Shown here in pieces: positions 53,864-62,683 of a DNA stretch of 64,000 nucleotides; within the stretch, counting starts at the first letter, position 1, and each line of letters begins with the position of its first letter. The stretch covers positions 248,001 through 312,000 of the forward strand of contig NZ_KN293978.2 of the NCBI RefSeq assembly GCF_000768555.3, read 5' to 3'. Position numbers and translations under genes: made by a program. Origin of the DNA: Roseovarius mucosus DSM 17069. GTDB taxonomy: Bacteria; Pseudomonadota; Alphaproteobacteria; Rhodobacterales; Rhodobacteraceae. Under the pieces are notes generated by a model. That model was not told the origin of the DNA. It saw only the letters and a list, made by a program, of their open reading frames with translations, and searched no databases.

Positions 53864-54619
53864 ATGTTGGAAATCAAGAACCTGCACGTCGATCTTGAAG
53901 AAGAGGATAAAACCATCCTCAAAGGGGTCAACCTGACCGTCGAGGCCGGGACAGTGCATGCGATCATGGGACCTAACGGCTCTGGCAAGTCGACGCTCTC
54001 CTATGTCCTTTCTGGGCGTGACGGCTATACCGTGACTGATGGCAGCGCCACTTTGGCGGGTGTTGATCTTCTTGATATGGAGCCGGAAGAGCGTGCGGCG
54101 GCGGGGCTGTTCCTGGCCTTCCAATATCCGGTTGAAATCCCCGGCGTGGGCAACATGACATTCTTGCGCACGGCCGTGAATGCGCAGCGCAAGGCGCGCG
54201 GCGAAGAGGAAATGAGCGCCGCCGAGTTTCTAAAAGTCGTGCGAGAGAAGGCCAAAACGCTTCAGATCGACGCGGATATGCTGAAGCGTCCGGTCAACGT
54301 CGGCTTCTCTGGCGGTGAGAAAAAACGCAATGAAATCCTCCAGATGGCGATGCTGGAGCCAAAGATGTGCATCCTTGACGAGACCGACTCGGGACTTGAT
54401 GTGGACGCGATGAAGCTGGTCTCGGATGGGGTGAATGCGCTGCGCGATGCGGGCCGCGCCTTTCTTGTGATCACGCATTACCAGCGCCTGCTTGATCATA
54501 TCAAGCCGGATGTCGTGCATATCATGTACGACGGCCGCATCATCAAGACCGGCGGGCCCGAGCTTGCGCTTGAGGTGGAGCAAAACGGCTATGCCGATAT
54601 TCTGGCGGAGGTGGCGTGA
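53864..54619 (+). CDS. sufC: Fe-S assembly ATPase SufC
   Basis: A 251-residue ABC-type ATPase of the SufBCD scaffold. It has Walker A GPNGSGKST (about 36-44), the Q loop AFQYPVEIPGV, the variant signature FSGGEKKRNEILQMAML (about 146-162), Walker B MCILDETDSGLDVD, and HYQRLLDHI (switch His). Family members start MLEIKNLHV, as here; an upstream in-frame ATG at 53837 is rejected. It overlaps sufD by one base. Confidence 0.96.
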   Translation: MLEIKNLHVDLEEEDKTILKGVNLTVEAGTVHAIMGPNGSGKSTLSYVLSGRDGYTVTDGSATLAGVDLLDMEPEERAAAGLFLAFQYPVEIPGVGNMTFLRTAVNAQRKARGEEEMSAAEFLKVVREKAKTLQIDADMLKRPVNVGFSGGEKKRNEILQMAMLEPKMCILDETDSGLDVDAMKLVSDGVNALRDAGRAFLVITHYQRLLDHIKPDVVHIMYDGRIIKTGGPELALEVEQNGYADILAEVA

Positions 54620-55908
54620 TGGCGCAGCCGCAAGCAAAGCAGACAACGCTTGAGGCGAGGCTGGGGGCGATGGCCTTGCCGGAGGGGGGATTGTGGGCGA
54701 CGGCCGCGCGAGAGGCGGCGTTGACGCGTGTGCAGGTCATGGGCCTGCCGGATCGGCGCGATGAATACTGGAAATTCACCCGCCCCGAAAGCCTTGTGCA
54801 GGTCGAGGCTCCGCACGCGGCGCTTTTTCTCAACGATGATGAGCCTGACAGCTTTGCGGATGTAGATCGGCTCAAGCTGGTGTTCGTTGATGGTGTGTTC
54901 GATGCCGAGGCGAGCGATGATCTGACACTGGAGGGCGTGCGCATCGACCGCCTGGGAATGGCAACCAAGAGCGATATCCATTGGGCGCGCGACCTCTACG
55001 GCGTGCTGGAGGAGAAGGGGCAAACGCCGGTGGCACGGCCCTTGGCCGCGCTGAACACCGCCTATGCCACGGATGGCGTGCTCATCCATGTGACGGGCCG
55101 CCCGAGCAAGCCGATCAATCTGGTTTATGTCCATAAATCCGAGGTTTCTGATGCCATCCTGCATCATGTGATCAAGCTTGACCCCGAGACCGAAGTTACC
55201 CTTCTCGAGAATGGCCCCGCCGCCGCGCGGTTCAACAAGGTGATGGAGGTGGATGTGGCCGAAGGCGCGCGGTTTCATCATATCCGTACCCAGGGCCGCG
55301 ATCACGAGCGGCGGGCGGCCACGCATATATTCGCCCGGTTGGGGGCGCAGAGCCTCTTCAAATCCTTTACCCTGACTGCGAACGGGGTAATGACGCGCAA
55401 CGAATGTGTGATCGAACTGCTGGGCGATGACGCGGTGGCGCATGTGGCGGGGGCCGCCATGGGCGATGGGGATTTCCATCAGGACGACACGGTGTTCGTC
55501 ACCCATGATGCGCAGCGCTGCGAAAGCCGCCAAGTGTTCAAGAAAGTCCTGCGCAACGGGGCAACGGGCGTGTTTCAGGGCAAGATTCTGGTCAAGCCCG
55601 GAGCGCAGAAGACCGATGGCTATCAGATCAGCCAGGCGCTCTTGCTGGATGAGGACAGTCAGTTTTTGGCCAAACCGGAACTGGAGATCTATGCCGATGA
55701 CGTGGCCTGTTCGCATGGGTCGACCTCGGGGGCGATTGACGAGGATGCGCTCTATTATCTGCGGGCGCGCGGAATTCCCCGGACGATTGCGACCGACCTC
55801 TTGACCTTGTCCTTTCTGGCCGAAGCGGTCGAGGAAATCGAGGACGAGGGCCTGCGCGAGGACATCAACAGCCAGCTTGCCGCCTGGCTGGAGCGCAGGC
55901 GCCGCTGA
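54619..55908 (+). CDS. sufD: Fe-S assembly protein SufD
   Basis: A 429-residue partner of SufB and SufC. Its C-terminal half has the SufD/SufB beta-helix with VTHDAQRCESRQVFKKVLRNGATGVFQGKILV (about 295-326) and ADDVACSHGSTSGAIDEDALYYLRARGIP (about 358-386) with the conserved Cys and His. The ATG shares a base with the sufC stop (TGATG); a GTG one codon earlier is less likely. It overlaps the next YIP1-like gene by one base. Confidence 0.95.
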   Translation: MAQPQAKQTTLEARLGAMALPEGGLWATAAREAALTRVQVMGLPDRRDEYWKFTRPESLVQVEAPHAALFLNDDEPDSFADVDRLKLVFVDGVFDAEASDDLTLEGVRIDRLGMATKSDIHWARDLYGVLEEKGQTPVARPLAALNTAYATDGVLIHVTGRPSKPINLVYVHKSEVSDAILHHVIKLDPETEVTLLENGPAAARFNKVMEVDVAEGARFHHIRTQGRDHERRAATHIFARLGAQSLFKSFTLTANGVMTRNECVIELLGDDAVAHVAGAAMGDGDFHQDDTVFVTHDAQRCESRQVFKKVLRNGATGVFQGKILVKPGAQKTDGYQISQALLLDEDSQFLAKPELEIYADDVACSHGSTSGAIDEDALYYLRARGIPRTIATDLLTLSFLAEAVEEIEDEGLREDINSQLAAWLERRRR

Positions 55909-56393
55909 TGCCGGTTACGACCGATCTTGTGGCCACCTATCGCGGTCCGCGCCGGGTGGTAAGGCGCTTGCTGGCTATGGGCCCGCGTGAGGATCGCGCG
56001 CTGGTAATTCTGATTGCCGCTTGTGTGGTGGTCTTTGTCGCGCAATGGCCTCGGCTTGCGCGCGAAGCGTATTTGACGGGTCAAGAGCTAAACCCGTTGC
56101 TGGGGGCCTCGCTCTTGGCGTGGGTTTTCATTGCCCCTTTGATTCTCTACTCGTTGGCTCTTGTCAGCCATGGCATTGCTCGCGTTCTGCGGGGCAAGGG
56201 AACCGCCTTTGGCGCGCGGATTGCGCTTTTCTGGGCATTTCTTGCGGCTAGTCCGTTGATCTTGTTGCATGGTCTTGTGGCCGGATTTGTTGGACCGGGG
56301 TTGGAACTGCAGGTGATTGGTCTCTTGTGGTTGCTGGTCTTCCTGTGGTTTTGGGCGTCCGGTTTGATCGAGGCAGAGTGGGGCGGGGTATGA
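55908..56393 (+). CDS. YIP1-family-like membrane protein
   Basis: A 161-residue membrane protein with four or five helices (about 32-50, 66-88, 102-122, 128-150). The first helix follows a charged N terminus (RGPRRVVRRLLAMGPREDRALV). Together with the next gene it looks like the YIP1/DUF1282-type pairs found in roseobacter suf operons. It starts at the sufD stop (TGATG) and overlaps the next gene by four bases. Function unknown. Confidence 0.65.
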   Translation: MPVTTDLVATYRGPRRVVRRLLAMGPREDRALVILIAACVVVFVAQWPRLAREAYLTGQELNPLLGASLLAWVFIAPLILYSLALVSHGIARVLRGKGTAFGARIALFWAFLAASPLILLHGLVAGFVGPGLELQVIGLLWLLVFLWFWASGLIEAEWGGV

Positions 56394-56986
56394 CGCAGGC
56401 GGAGTTCAAGGCGCTTTTGCTGGAAACCCTGTTTCGCCCGAGAGAGGCGGCGCGCGGGTTGATCGGGTTTGGCCTGCCGCAACAGGTTTTGTGGATGGCG
56501 TTGGGGCTGATGTCGGTCCTCAACGCGATCGTTTATTCGGTGTCGCTGCGTCTTGCTCCGCCGATGGACCCGAGCACGCCGACGCTGATGCCGCCGGCCT
56601 TTCATTCACCGCTGCTTTTCACCCTCTTCTTGTTGGGGGCGCTTGTGATTACGGTCTATGCGCTCTTTTGGGTCGGAGGCATGTTGGGGGGCAAGGCGAC
56701 GGTGCAGGATGTTCTGGTGCTGATCTGCTGGTTGCAGGTGTTGCGCCTCATCCTGCAAGTTGCGGTCGCGGTGCTGGTCCTGGCGCTTCCAACGGTGGCG
56801 GCCCTCGTGATCTTTGTGTCCTCGGTCTGGGGTATCTATATCCTCACGGGGTTTGTCGATGCCGCGCATCGCTTTGACAACATGTTGAAATCATTTGGTG
56901 TTATCATCCTGTCCATCGCCGCTATGGCGGTCGGACTGAGCATTCTGCTAAGCCTGATAGGCGTAGCCGCAATGGGAGGGGCATAA
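56390..56986 (+). CDS. YIP1-family membrane protein
   Basis: A 198-residue protein with a soluble N-terminal segment (TQAEFKALLLETLFRPREAARGLIGFGLPQ) and five membrane helices, arranged as in the YIP1 family. The helical loop FVDAAHRFDNMLKSFGVIIL is typical of the group. It overlaps the upstream membrane gene and ends two bases before sufS. Its fixed place before sufS suggests a membrane-linked role in the suf operon, but nothing shows a reaction. Confidence 0.75.
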   Translation: MTQAEFKALLLETLFRPREAARGLIGFGLPQQVLWMALGLMSVLNAIVYSVSLRLAPPMDPSTPTLMPPAFHSPLLFTLFLLGALVITVYALFWVGGMLGGKATVQDVLVLICWLQVLRLILQVAVAVLVLALPTVAALVIFVSSVWGIYILTGFVDAAHRFDNMLKSFGVIILSIAAMAVGLSILLSLIGVAAMGGA

Positions 56987-56987
56987 G

Positions 56988-58208
56988 ATGCTCGATGTCG
57001 AGAAAATTCGTGCCGATTTCCCGATTCTTGCACGAGAAGTGAATGGTAAGCCTTTGGTTTATCTCGATAATGGGGCCTCGGCGCAAAAGCCACAGGTGGT
57101 CATCGACGCGGTGACACAGGCGTATTCGATGGAATATGCCAATGTGCATCGCGGACTGCATTACCTGAGCAACCTCGCGACCGAGAAATACGAGGCGGTG
57201 CGCGGTATCGTGGCGCGGTTTCTGGGCGTGGCGGATGAGGATCAGATCATCTTCAACTCCGGGACGACCGAGGGGATCAACATGGTCGCTTATGGTTGGG
57301 CCATGCCGCGTATGCAGGCCGGAGATGAGATCATCCTGAGCGTCATGGAGCATCACGCCAATATCGTGCCATGGCATTTCCTGCGCGAAAGGCAGGGTGT
57401 TGCGCTGAAATGGGTGGATGTTGATGCGCGCGGCTATCTCGACCCTCAAAAGGTGATTGATGCGATCACGCCAAGGACCCGACTTATTGCAATTACGCAG
57501 CTTTCCAATGTTTTAGGAACCAAAGTTGATGTAAAGGCGATCTGCGATGCCGCGCGAGCGCGGGGGGTGCCTGTGCTTGTGGATGGCTCTCAGGCGGCGG
57601 TGCATATGCCGGTCAATCTCGATGAGATGGGCTGTGATTTCTACGCCATTACGGGTCACAAGCTCTATGGTCCCTCGGGATCGGGGGCAATCTTTGTCCG
57701 CAAGGAACGGATGGTCGAAATGCGCCCCTTTATGGGCGGCGGCGATATGATCCGTGAGGTGACGCGCGACAGCGTGACCTATAATGATCCGCCAATGAAG
57801 TTCGAGGCGGGCACACCAGGCATCGTGCAGACGATCGGCCTGGGTGTGGCACTAGAGTATATGATGGGCATTGGCATGGGGGCAATCAGCGCCCATGAGG
57901 ATGATCTGAGCCGCTATGCGCAAAAGCGTTTGGCAGGGCTCAACTGGATCAACGTGCAGGGCACGACACCGGACAAGGCGGCGATTTTTTCCTTTACGAT
58001 GCAAGGGGCTGCACATGCCCACGACATTTCTACCATACTCGACAAGAAGGGCGTGGCCGTCCGCGCCGGGCAGCACTGCACCGGGCCCCTGATGGAGCAT
58101 CTGGGCGTCAGCGCCACCTGCCGTGCGTCCTTTGCGATGTATAACACCCGTGCCGAGGTGGATGTGCTGATCGAGGCGCTCGAGCTGGCGCATGAGCTAT
58201 TTGGCTGA
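56988..58208 (+). CDS. sufS: Cysteine desulfurase SufS
   Basis: A 406-residue group II cysteine desulfurase. It has the SufS opening DFPILAREVNGKPLVYLDNGAS, FNSGTTEGINMVAY, VMEHHANIVPW (His), QAAVHMPVN, the PLP lysine in ITGHKLYGPSGSG (K225) and the catalytic Cys364 in RAGQHCTGPLM, the same number as in E. coli SufS. No sufE is seen after it, so its sulfur acceptor (SufE or SufU) is encoded elsewhere. Last gene of the suf operon; a tRNA gene follows 48 bases later. Confidence 0.96.
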   Translation: MLDVEKIRADFPILAREVNGKPLVYLDNGASAQKPQVVIDAVTQAYSMEYANVHRGLHYLSNLATEKYEAVRGIVARFLGVADEDQIIFNSGTTEGINMVAYGWAMPRMQAGDEIILSVMEHHANIVPWHFLRERQGVALKWVDVDARGYLDPQKVIDAITPRTRLIAITQLSNVLGTKVDVKAICDAARARGVPVLVDGSQAAVHMPVNLDEMGCDFYAITGHKLYGPSGSGAIFVRKERMVEMRPFMGGGDMIREVTRDSVTYNDPPMKFEAGTPGIVQTIGLGVALEYMMGIGMGAISAHEDDLSRYAQKRLAGLNWINVQGTTPDKAAIFSFTMQGAAHAHDISTILDKKGVAVRAGQHCTGPLMEHLGVSATCRASFAMYNTRAEVDVLIEALELAHELFG

Positions 58209-58256
58209 TTTTGCGATTGCGGGGTCGGGCCGGCCCCGCTATACCACCGCGCAAGT

Positions 58257-58333
58257 GGACCCATAGCTCAGCTGGATAGAGCGCTGCCCTCCGAAGGCAG
58301 AGGCCAGAGGTTCGAATCCTCTTGGGTCCGCCA
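58257..58333 (+). tRNA. tRNA-Arg (anticodon CCG)
   Basis: A 77-base cloverleaf: acceptor arms GGACCCA and TGGGTCC pair over 7 bases, discriminator G and an encoded CCA at the end. The anticodon stem CTGCC/GGCAG holds the loop CTCCGAA with anticodon CCG, which reads CGG (arginine). TTCGAAT is present in the T loop. Confidence 0.97.
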
Positions 58334-58340
58334 TTTCTAG

Positions 58341-58883
58341 CTAGTTGTCGACAAAGCGCACCTTGCCGATGTAGGGCAGGTTCCGATTGCGTTGCGCATA
58401 GTCAATTCCATAGCCCACGACAAATTCGTCCGGGATTTCAAAGCCGATCCAGTCTGCGCGAATGTCTGCCTCGCGGCGCGAGGGTTTGTCGAGAAGTGCG
58501 ATGGTTCGGAGCTTGTGCGGCCTGCGGCTCTGTAGCAGGTGCAGAACGTGGAAGAGCGTGTGGCCGGTATCGACGATATCCTCTACCACCAGCACGTCAC
58601 GCCCTTCAATATCGCCGCGTAAATCTTTGAGAATACGAACTTCTCGGCTGCTTTCCATGGCGTTTCCATAAGAGGATGTTTCGACGAAATCGACCTCCAC
58701 CGGCAGATCGAGTTCGCGCACCAGATCTGCGATGAAGATGAATGAGCCTCGTAACAGCCCCACCACCACCAGTTTTTGCGTACCTGCGAACTCGGCTTCA
58801 ATTTTATGGGACAACGCCTCGATTCGCGCCGCGATGCTCTTGGCCGAGATCATTTTATCTATAACATAGGCGTGTTGCGGCAT
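58341..58883 (-). CDS. hpt: Hypoxanthine phosphoribosyltransferase
   Basis: A 180-residue purine salvage enzyme that makes IMP (and GMP) from base and PRPP. Characteristic parts are [20 protein letters not shown] (about 40-59), FVETSSYGN, the PRPP-binding motif [14 protein letters not shown] (about 97-110), and [19 protein letters not shown] end segment ([20 protein letters not shown], about 149-168). The start at 58883 fits the family; a longer in-frame start is rejected. It lies next to the tRNA, facing it. Confidence 0.95.
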   Translation of the reverse strand: MPQHAYVIDKMISAKSIAARIEALSHKIEAEFAGTQKLVVVGLLRGSFIFIADLVRELDLPVEVDFVETSSYGNAMESSREVRILKDLRGDIEGRDVLVVEDIVDTGHTLFHVLHLLQSRRPHKLRTIALLDKPSRREADIRADWIGFEIPDEFVVGYGIDYAQRNRNLPYIGKVRFVDN

Positions 58884-58954
58884 GTGACCCCCTTGAACAT
58901 CCCGGACCAGTCTAGGAAAAAGCGGCGCACTGTCACGCGGAAACCGGGGGGCGC

Positions 58955-59407
58955 ATGCCAACACATTCTGAGACGCGCGTTTTACGCTACACGGCCGAGC
59001 AGATGTATACGCTGGTGGCGGATGTGGCGAGCTATCCGCAGTTCCTGCCCTGGACGGCGGCGGCGCGTGTGCGATCCGTGCGCCCGCAACAGGATGGCTC
59101 AGAGATCATGGAAGCGGATCTTGTGATCAGTTTCAAAGTGTTCCGGGAGCGCTTTGGGAGTCGCGTGGTGCTCTGGCCGGCAATGCGGCGGATCGAGACG
59201 GAGTATCTGGAGGGGCCGTTTCACCACATGCGCTCGAACTGGGCGTTTCGCGATGTGGAGGGTGGATGCGAGGTCAGTTTTGACGTCGACTTTGCTTTCA
59301 AGAACAGGTTGTTACAATCCGCAGCTGATCTGTTTTTCTATGAGGCGATGAAGCGCATCGTGCGGGCCTTTGAGCAGCGGGCGCAGGAGCTTTATGGGAA
59401 CGCATGA
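58955..59407 (+). CDS. RatA/COQ10-like START-domain protein
   Basis: A 150-residue protein of the polyketide-cyclase/START fold. It has the RatA/COQ10 order: [31 protein letters not shown] (about 9-39), a strand [62 protein letters not shown] (about 89-131). The mitochondrial relative COQ10 binds ubiquinone, and RatA in E. coli is a ribosome-association factor. Which role applies is not decided by sequence; COQ10-like is more plausible in a quinone-using alphaproteobacterium. It is divergent from hpt. Confidence 0.85.
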   Translation: MPTHSETRVLRYTAEQMYTLVADVASYPQFLPWTAAARVRSVRPQQDGSEIMEADLVISFKVFRERFGSRVVLWPAMRRIETEYLEGPFHHMRSNWAFRDVEGGCEVSFDVDFAFKNRLLQSAADLFFYEAMKRIVRAFEQRAQELYGNA

Positions 59408-59422
59408 AGTGTGCGGTTCAAG

Positions 59423-59893
59423 TCATTCATTCAATGAGATAAAAAGCAATTCAAGCGCATGAGTTCGAGCGCTCTCACGGACGGCACCACGGCCTAGTGG
59501 GCCGAATTCCACGGTTTCGGTCCAAGTCGGCTGTCCGATCCGGGCGAGGCCAAAGCAGACGCGCCCCTCGGGTTTGTGCTCGGAGCCACCGGGGCCGGCG
59601 ATGCCGGTGATCGAAACGGCAAGCTGGGCCGCACTATGCCGCAATGCGCCGTCAGCCATCTCCTTTGCCACCTGTTCGGAAACCGCCCCGTAGGTCGCGA
59701 GGGTCGGCTCCGACACGCCCAACATCTCGATTTTTGCAGTATTTGAATAGGTTACAAAGCCACGCTCAACCACGGCGGAAGAGCCGGGGATGTCAGTCAA
59801 GGCCGCAGCGACCATGCCGCCCGTGCAGCTTTCGGCGGTGGTGATCATCATGCCCTTTGCCCGTGCAAGAGCAAGAATTTCCTTGGTAATCAT
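59423..59893 (-). CDS. pncC: CinA-family nicotinamide-nucleotide amidohydrolase
   Basis: A 156-residue stand-alone CinA C-terminal domain, which turns NMN to nicotinate mononucleotide in pyridine recycling. It has ITTAESCTGGMVAAALTDIPGSSAVVERGFVTYSN (about 17-51, with the catalytic-region S-C-T-G-G), GAVSEQVAKEMADGAL, and SITGIAGPGGSEHKPEGRVCFGLA (about 94-117). The start at 59893 overlaps the pgpA stop. It is the last gene of the ispDF-pgpA-pncC reverse operon. Confidence 0.92.
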   Translation of the reverse strand: MITKEILALARAKGMMITTAESCTGGMVAAALTDIPGSSAVVERGFVTYSNTAKIEMLGVSEPTLATYGAVSEQVAKEMADGALRHSAAQLAVSITGIAGPGGSEHKPEGRVCFGLARIGQPTWTETVEFGPLGRGAVRESARTHALELLFISLNE

Positions 59894-60387
59894 AGCCCTA
59901 GAACCCCGTGATAGAAGCCGGCAGCCAAAAGGACACAAAGCGCGGCGGCAAAGCCAGCGACGATATCATCCAGCATGACGCCCAAGGCGTCGTCGCGGCG
60001 GTCGGCCCAACCGATGGGGCCGAGTTTGGTGATGTCGAAGAAGCGGAAGGCGGCGAAGGAAAAAACGAAGCCGGGCCAAAGATTTAGGAGGTCCGCCCCG
60101 GCATGGGAGGCCCCGATCGAGACTGGCAGGAAGGCAAGCCATTGGCCGGCCACCTCGTCAATCACGATCTCGGATGGATCATGATTAGCCTTTCCCTTTG
60201 TTTCCAGATGGGTAGCCCACCATCCTAATGTGAAGGAGAGCAGAATCCCCAAGAAGAGAAGAGCCGGACCGCCCGCAAGATGTAGCGCCCAGGCCACCGG
60301 CAGGGCCGCGAGCGATCCCCATGTGCCGGGGGCCGGGCGAAGATGGCCGACATAGAAAAATGTGCAAATTAAATGGGTTAGGCGCAT
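59890..60387 (-). CDS. pgpA: Phosphatidylglycerophosphatase A
   Basis: A 165-residue membrane enzyme that removes the terminal phosphate from phosphatidylglycerol phosphate. PgpA features are [17 protein letters not shown] (about 17-33), [18 protein letters not shown] (acid cluster, about 69-86), [16 protein letters not shown], and [16 protein letters not shown] (about 132-147), with four hydrophobic stretches. It overlaps ispDF by ten bases upstream and pncC by four downstream, so the three are co-translated. Confidence 0.95.
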   Translation of the reverse strand: MRLTHLICTFFYVGHLRPAPGTWGSLAALPVAWALHLAGGPALLFLGILLSFTLGWWATHLETKGKANHDPSEIVIDEVAGQWLAFLPVSIGASHAGADLLNLWPGFVFSFAAFRFFDITKLGPIGWADRRDDALGVMLDDIVAGFAAALCVLLAAGFYHGVLGL

Positions 60388-61520
60388 GGTTTCACCAAGG
60401 TGACAACCGCTTGCGCGGCGATGCCTTCCTCTCGTCCGGTGAAGCCGAGGCGTTCTGACGTTGTGGCCTTGACTGAAATGCGGTCAGGGGCGATGCCGGT
60501 GATCTCGGAGAGGGCGGCCTGCATGGCGGGGGCGTGGGGCGTAATCTTGGGACGCTCACAGACAAGAGTGACGTCTATATTATTGATCTTGAAGCCAAGT
60601 TCATCCGCCAATCCCACCGCGTGGCGCAAGAAGATGTGGCTTTTGGCGCCTTTCCACTGGGGGTCACTGGGGGGGAAGTGGCGACCGATGTCACCCTGTG
60701 CCAATCCCCCATATATAGCGTCTGCGAGGGCGTGAAGCCCTACATCTGCATCGGAATGGCCTTGCAACCCGCGATCATGGGGGACGGCGACACCGCAGAG
60801 CATACAGTGGTCACCGGGGCCGAAGCGGTGGACGTCGAAACCTGAGCCGACACGTATATCCATCTGATTTCCAAGTATTTTCTCTGCACGTTTAAAGTCG
60901 TGCGGGTGGGTGATCTTGAGGTTGTCCTCGTCGCCATCGAGGATTGTCACGTCAATCCCGGCGGCGCGGGCGACGGCGACATCGTCGGCGGCGTCGCCCT
61001 CATGCGCCCGGTGCGCGGCAATAATTGATGTAAAATCAAAGGCTTGCGGGGTCTGAGCGCGGTATAGCCCGGTACGATCACGGGTGCCGGTCACGCGCCC
61101 GTCGACCCCGGTCCAGAGCGCATCGGTCACGGGGAGAGCCGGGGCCAGCGCGGGCAAACCGGTGCTGCGGATTTTGTAAGTTATGTAAGCTATGTAAGGT
61201 GATTTTGTACAACATCTTGCCACGTCATGGATGAGCACGTGGTCGGGCGGATCGCTTGCCAAGACTTCGAGGCCGTTTCGGACCGACTCGGCGCGTGTGG
61301 CACCGCCCGTCGTGACCAGAATCCGAGGATCGGGGGCAAGACGGTCGAGGTCGTCGGGATGTAGCACGACGAGGATCCTGTCGATCCCTTCAGCACCCAG
61401 AAAGGCGTCGAGCGTCCAGTCGATGACACGGCGGCCCAAAAGGGGCTGCCATTGCTTGGGGCAGTCCCCGCCTGCGCGGGTGCCCCGGCCTGCGGCGACG
61501 ATGAGGGCGGCGGTTGTCAT
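60378..61520 (-). CDS. ispDF: Fused IspD-IspF isoprenoid enzyme
   Basis: A 380-residue fusion of 2-C-methylerythritol 4-phosphate cytidylyltransferase (about 1-215) and MECDP synthase (about 222-380), as usual in alphaproteobacteria. IspD parts: [20 protein letters not shown] (CTP loop, 5-24) and [13 protein letters not shown]. IspF parts: [16 protein letters not shown] (metal Asp-x-His), [19 protein letters not shown] and [14 protein letters not shown]. The IspD loop normally reading DAARPFV reads [21 protein letters not shown], encoded by an AT-rich 9-base tandem repeat at 61170-61210; the frame is kept. The loop change may affect activity. Confidence 0.93.
   Translation of the reverse strand: MTTAALIVAAGRGTRAGGDCPKQWQPLLGRRVIDWTLDAFLGAEGIDRILVVLHPDDLDRLAPDPRILVTTGGATRAESVRNGLEVLASDPPDHVLIHDVARCCTKSPYIAYITYKIRSTGLPALAPALPVTDALWTGVDGRVTGTRDRTGLYRAQTPQAFDFTSIIAAHRAHEGDAADDVAVARAAGIDVTILDGDEDNLKITHPHDFKRAEKILGNQMDIRVGSGFDVHRFGPGDHCMLCGVAVPHDRGLQGHSDADVGLHALADAIYGGLAQGDIGRHFPPSDPQWKGAKSHIFLRHAVGLADELGFKINNIDVTLVCERPKITPHAPAMQAALSEITGIAPDRISVKATTSERLGFTGREEGIAAQAVVTLVKPCA
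61170..61210. repeat. AT-rich 9-base tandem repeat inside ispD
   Basis: Three imperfect 9-base copies (TTTTGTAAG, TTATGTAAG, CTATGTAAG; 61172-61198) followed by a second GATTTTGTA (61201-61209), which directly repeats 61170-61178. The composition is strikingly AT-rich for this genome, and the 9-base period keeps the reading frame. Confidence 0.7.
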
Positions 61521-61681
61521 GGCTCTTGATTAGGACGGGTTTTATCCGAGCGCAATGGCTGAGCATCTGCCTAATAAATGGGCATGTCGGCCGCTAGCGA
61601 CTGTTAATTGGGCCTGTGATCATTGTTTGATGCGGGGTTCACGGGTAGAACCGGCGATATGCACAAGGATTAGGCAGGGAT

Positions 61682-62683
61682 ATGCTCAGGATCGCGAACA
61701 AGGCTTTGGCGACACCGGTCCTCTTGGCGCCGATGGCGGGAATCACCGACCTGCCGTTTCGCAACGTTGTGGCGGAATTTGGCGCGGGGCTCGTGGTAAG
61801 CGAGATGGTCGCAAGCCAGGAAATGGTTCAGGCCAAGCCCTCGGCGCGCGGCAAGGCGGAATTGGGTCTTGGGGCGGAGAATACGGCCGTTCAACTGGCG
61901 GGCTGCGATGCGCAGTGGATGGCAGAGGCGGCGCGGGTGGTGGCCAGCCAGGGCGCACGGATCATCGATATCAACATGGGCTGCCCGGCCAAGAAGGTGG
62001 TGAGTGCCAGTGGGGCCGGGGCGTCTGGCTCGGCCTTGATGCGCGATCCGGATCATGCGTTGCGGTTGATCGAGGCGGTGGTGGGCGCGGTCGATGTACC
62101 GGTCACACTGAAGATGCGCTTGGGTTGGGATCACGACTGTTTGAACGCGGCGGATCTGGCGCGGCGGGCAGAGGGCGTGGGCGTGGCGATGGTCACGGTG
62201 CATGGGCGCACGCGCTGCCAGTTTTACAAAGGGTCGGCGGATTGGGCGGCGATTTCGGAGATTGTGGCGGCTGTCCATGTTCCGGTCATTGCCAACGGCG
62301 ATATTACAGACGTTGCCACGGCGCGCCGGGCGGCGGCGCTGTCCGGGGCGGCGGGTGTGATGATTGGTCGGGGCGCACGTGGGCGGCCTTGGGTTCTGGC
62401 AGAGGTCGCGGCGGCGATGGGGCAGGGCACAGCCCCGGTGGTGCCGCAGGGGGCGGCCTTGGCCGATCTGGTGGCCGGGCATTACGAGGCGATGCTGAGC
62501 TTTTATGGCCGGGATCTGGGGCTGCGCGTCGCGCGCAAGCATCTGGGGTGGTACATGGATGCGGCGGGCACGGGCGAGAGCCTGCGGCGTGCGGTGCTGA
62601 CAGCTAGCGCGCCAGCGGCGGTGCTGGAGCGTTTGCCCGATGCAATGGCCGGGGGCGCGCAGATTGCGCGGGTCGCCGCATGA
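61682..62683 (+). CDS. dusB: tRNA-dihydrouridine synthase
   Basis: A 333-residue FMN enzyme that reduces uridines in tRNA. It has the Dus motifs VLLAPMAGITDLPFRNVV (FMN loop, about 13-30), VVSEMVASQEMV, IDINMGCPAKKVVSASGAGASGSALMRDP (catalytic Cys about 102), VTVHGRTRCQFYKGSADW and VIANGDITD ... GVMIGRGARGRPW. It is the usual first gene of the nifR3-ntrB-ntrC operon. It is divergent from ispDF and overlaps ntrB by four bases. Confidence 0.95.
   Translation: MLRIANKALATPVLLAPMAGITDLPFRNVVAEFGAGLVVSEMVASQEMVQAKPSARGKAELGLGAENTAVQLAGCDAQWMAEAARVVASQGARIIDINMGCPAKKVVSASGAGASGSALMRDPDHALRLIEAVVGAVDVPVTLKMRLGWDHDCLNAADLARRAEGVGVAMVTVHGRTRCQFYKGSADWAAISEIVAAVHVPVIANGDITDVATARRAAALSGAAGVMIGRGARGRPWVLAEVAAAMGQGTAPVVPQGAALADLVAGHYEAMLSFYGRDLGLRVARKHLGWYMDAAGTGESLRRAVLTASAPAAVLERLPDAMAGGAQIARVAA

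Noticed and set aside
58219..58239. GC-rich hairpin between sufS and the tRNA as a suf terminator
   Set aside because: The stem is GC-rich but has no U tract and lies in sequence that may simply be the tRNA leader; not supported.
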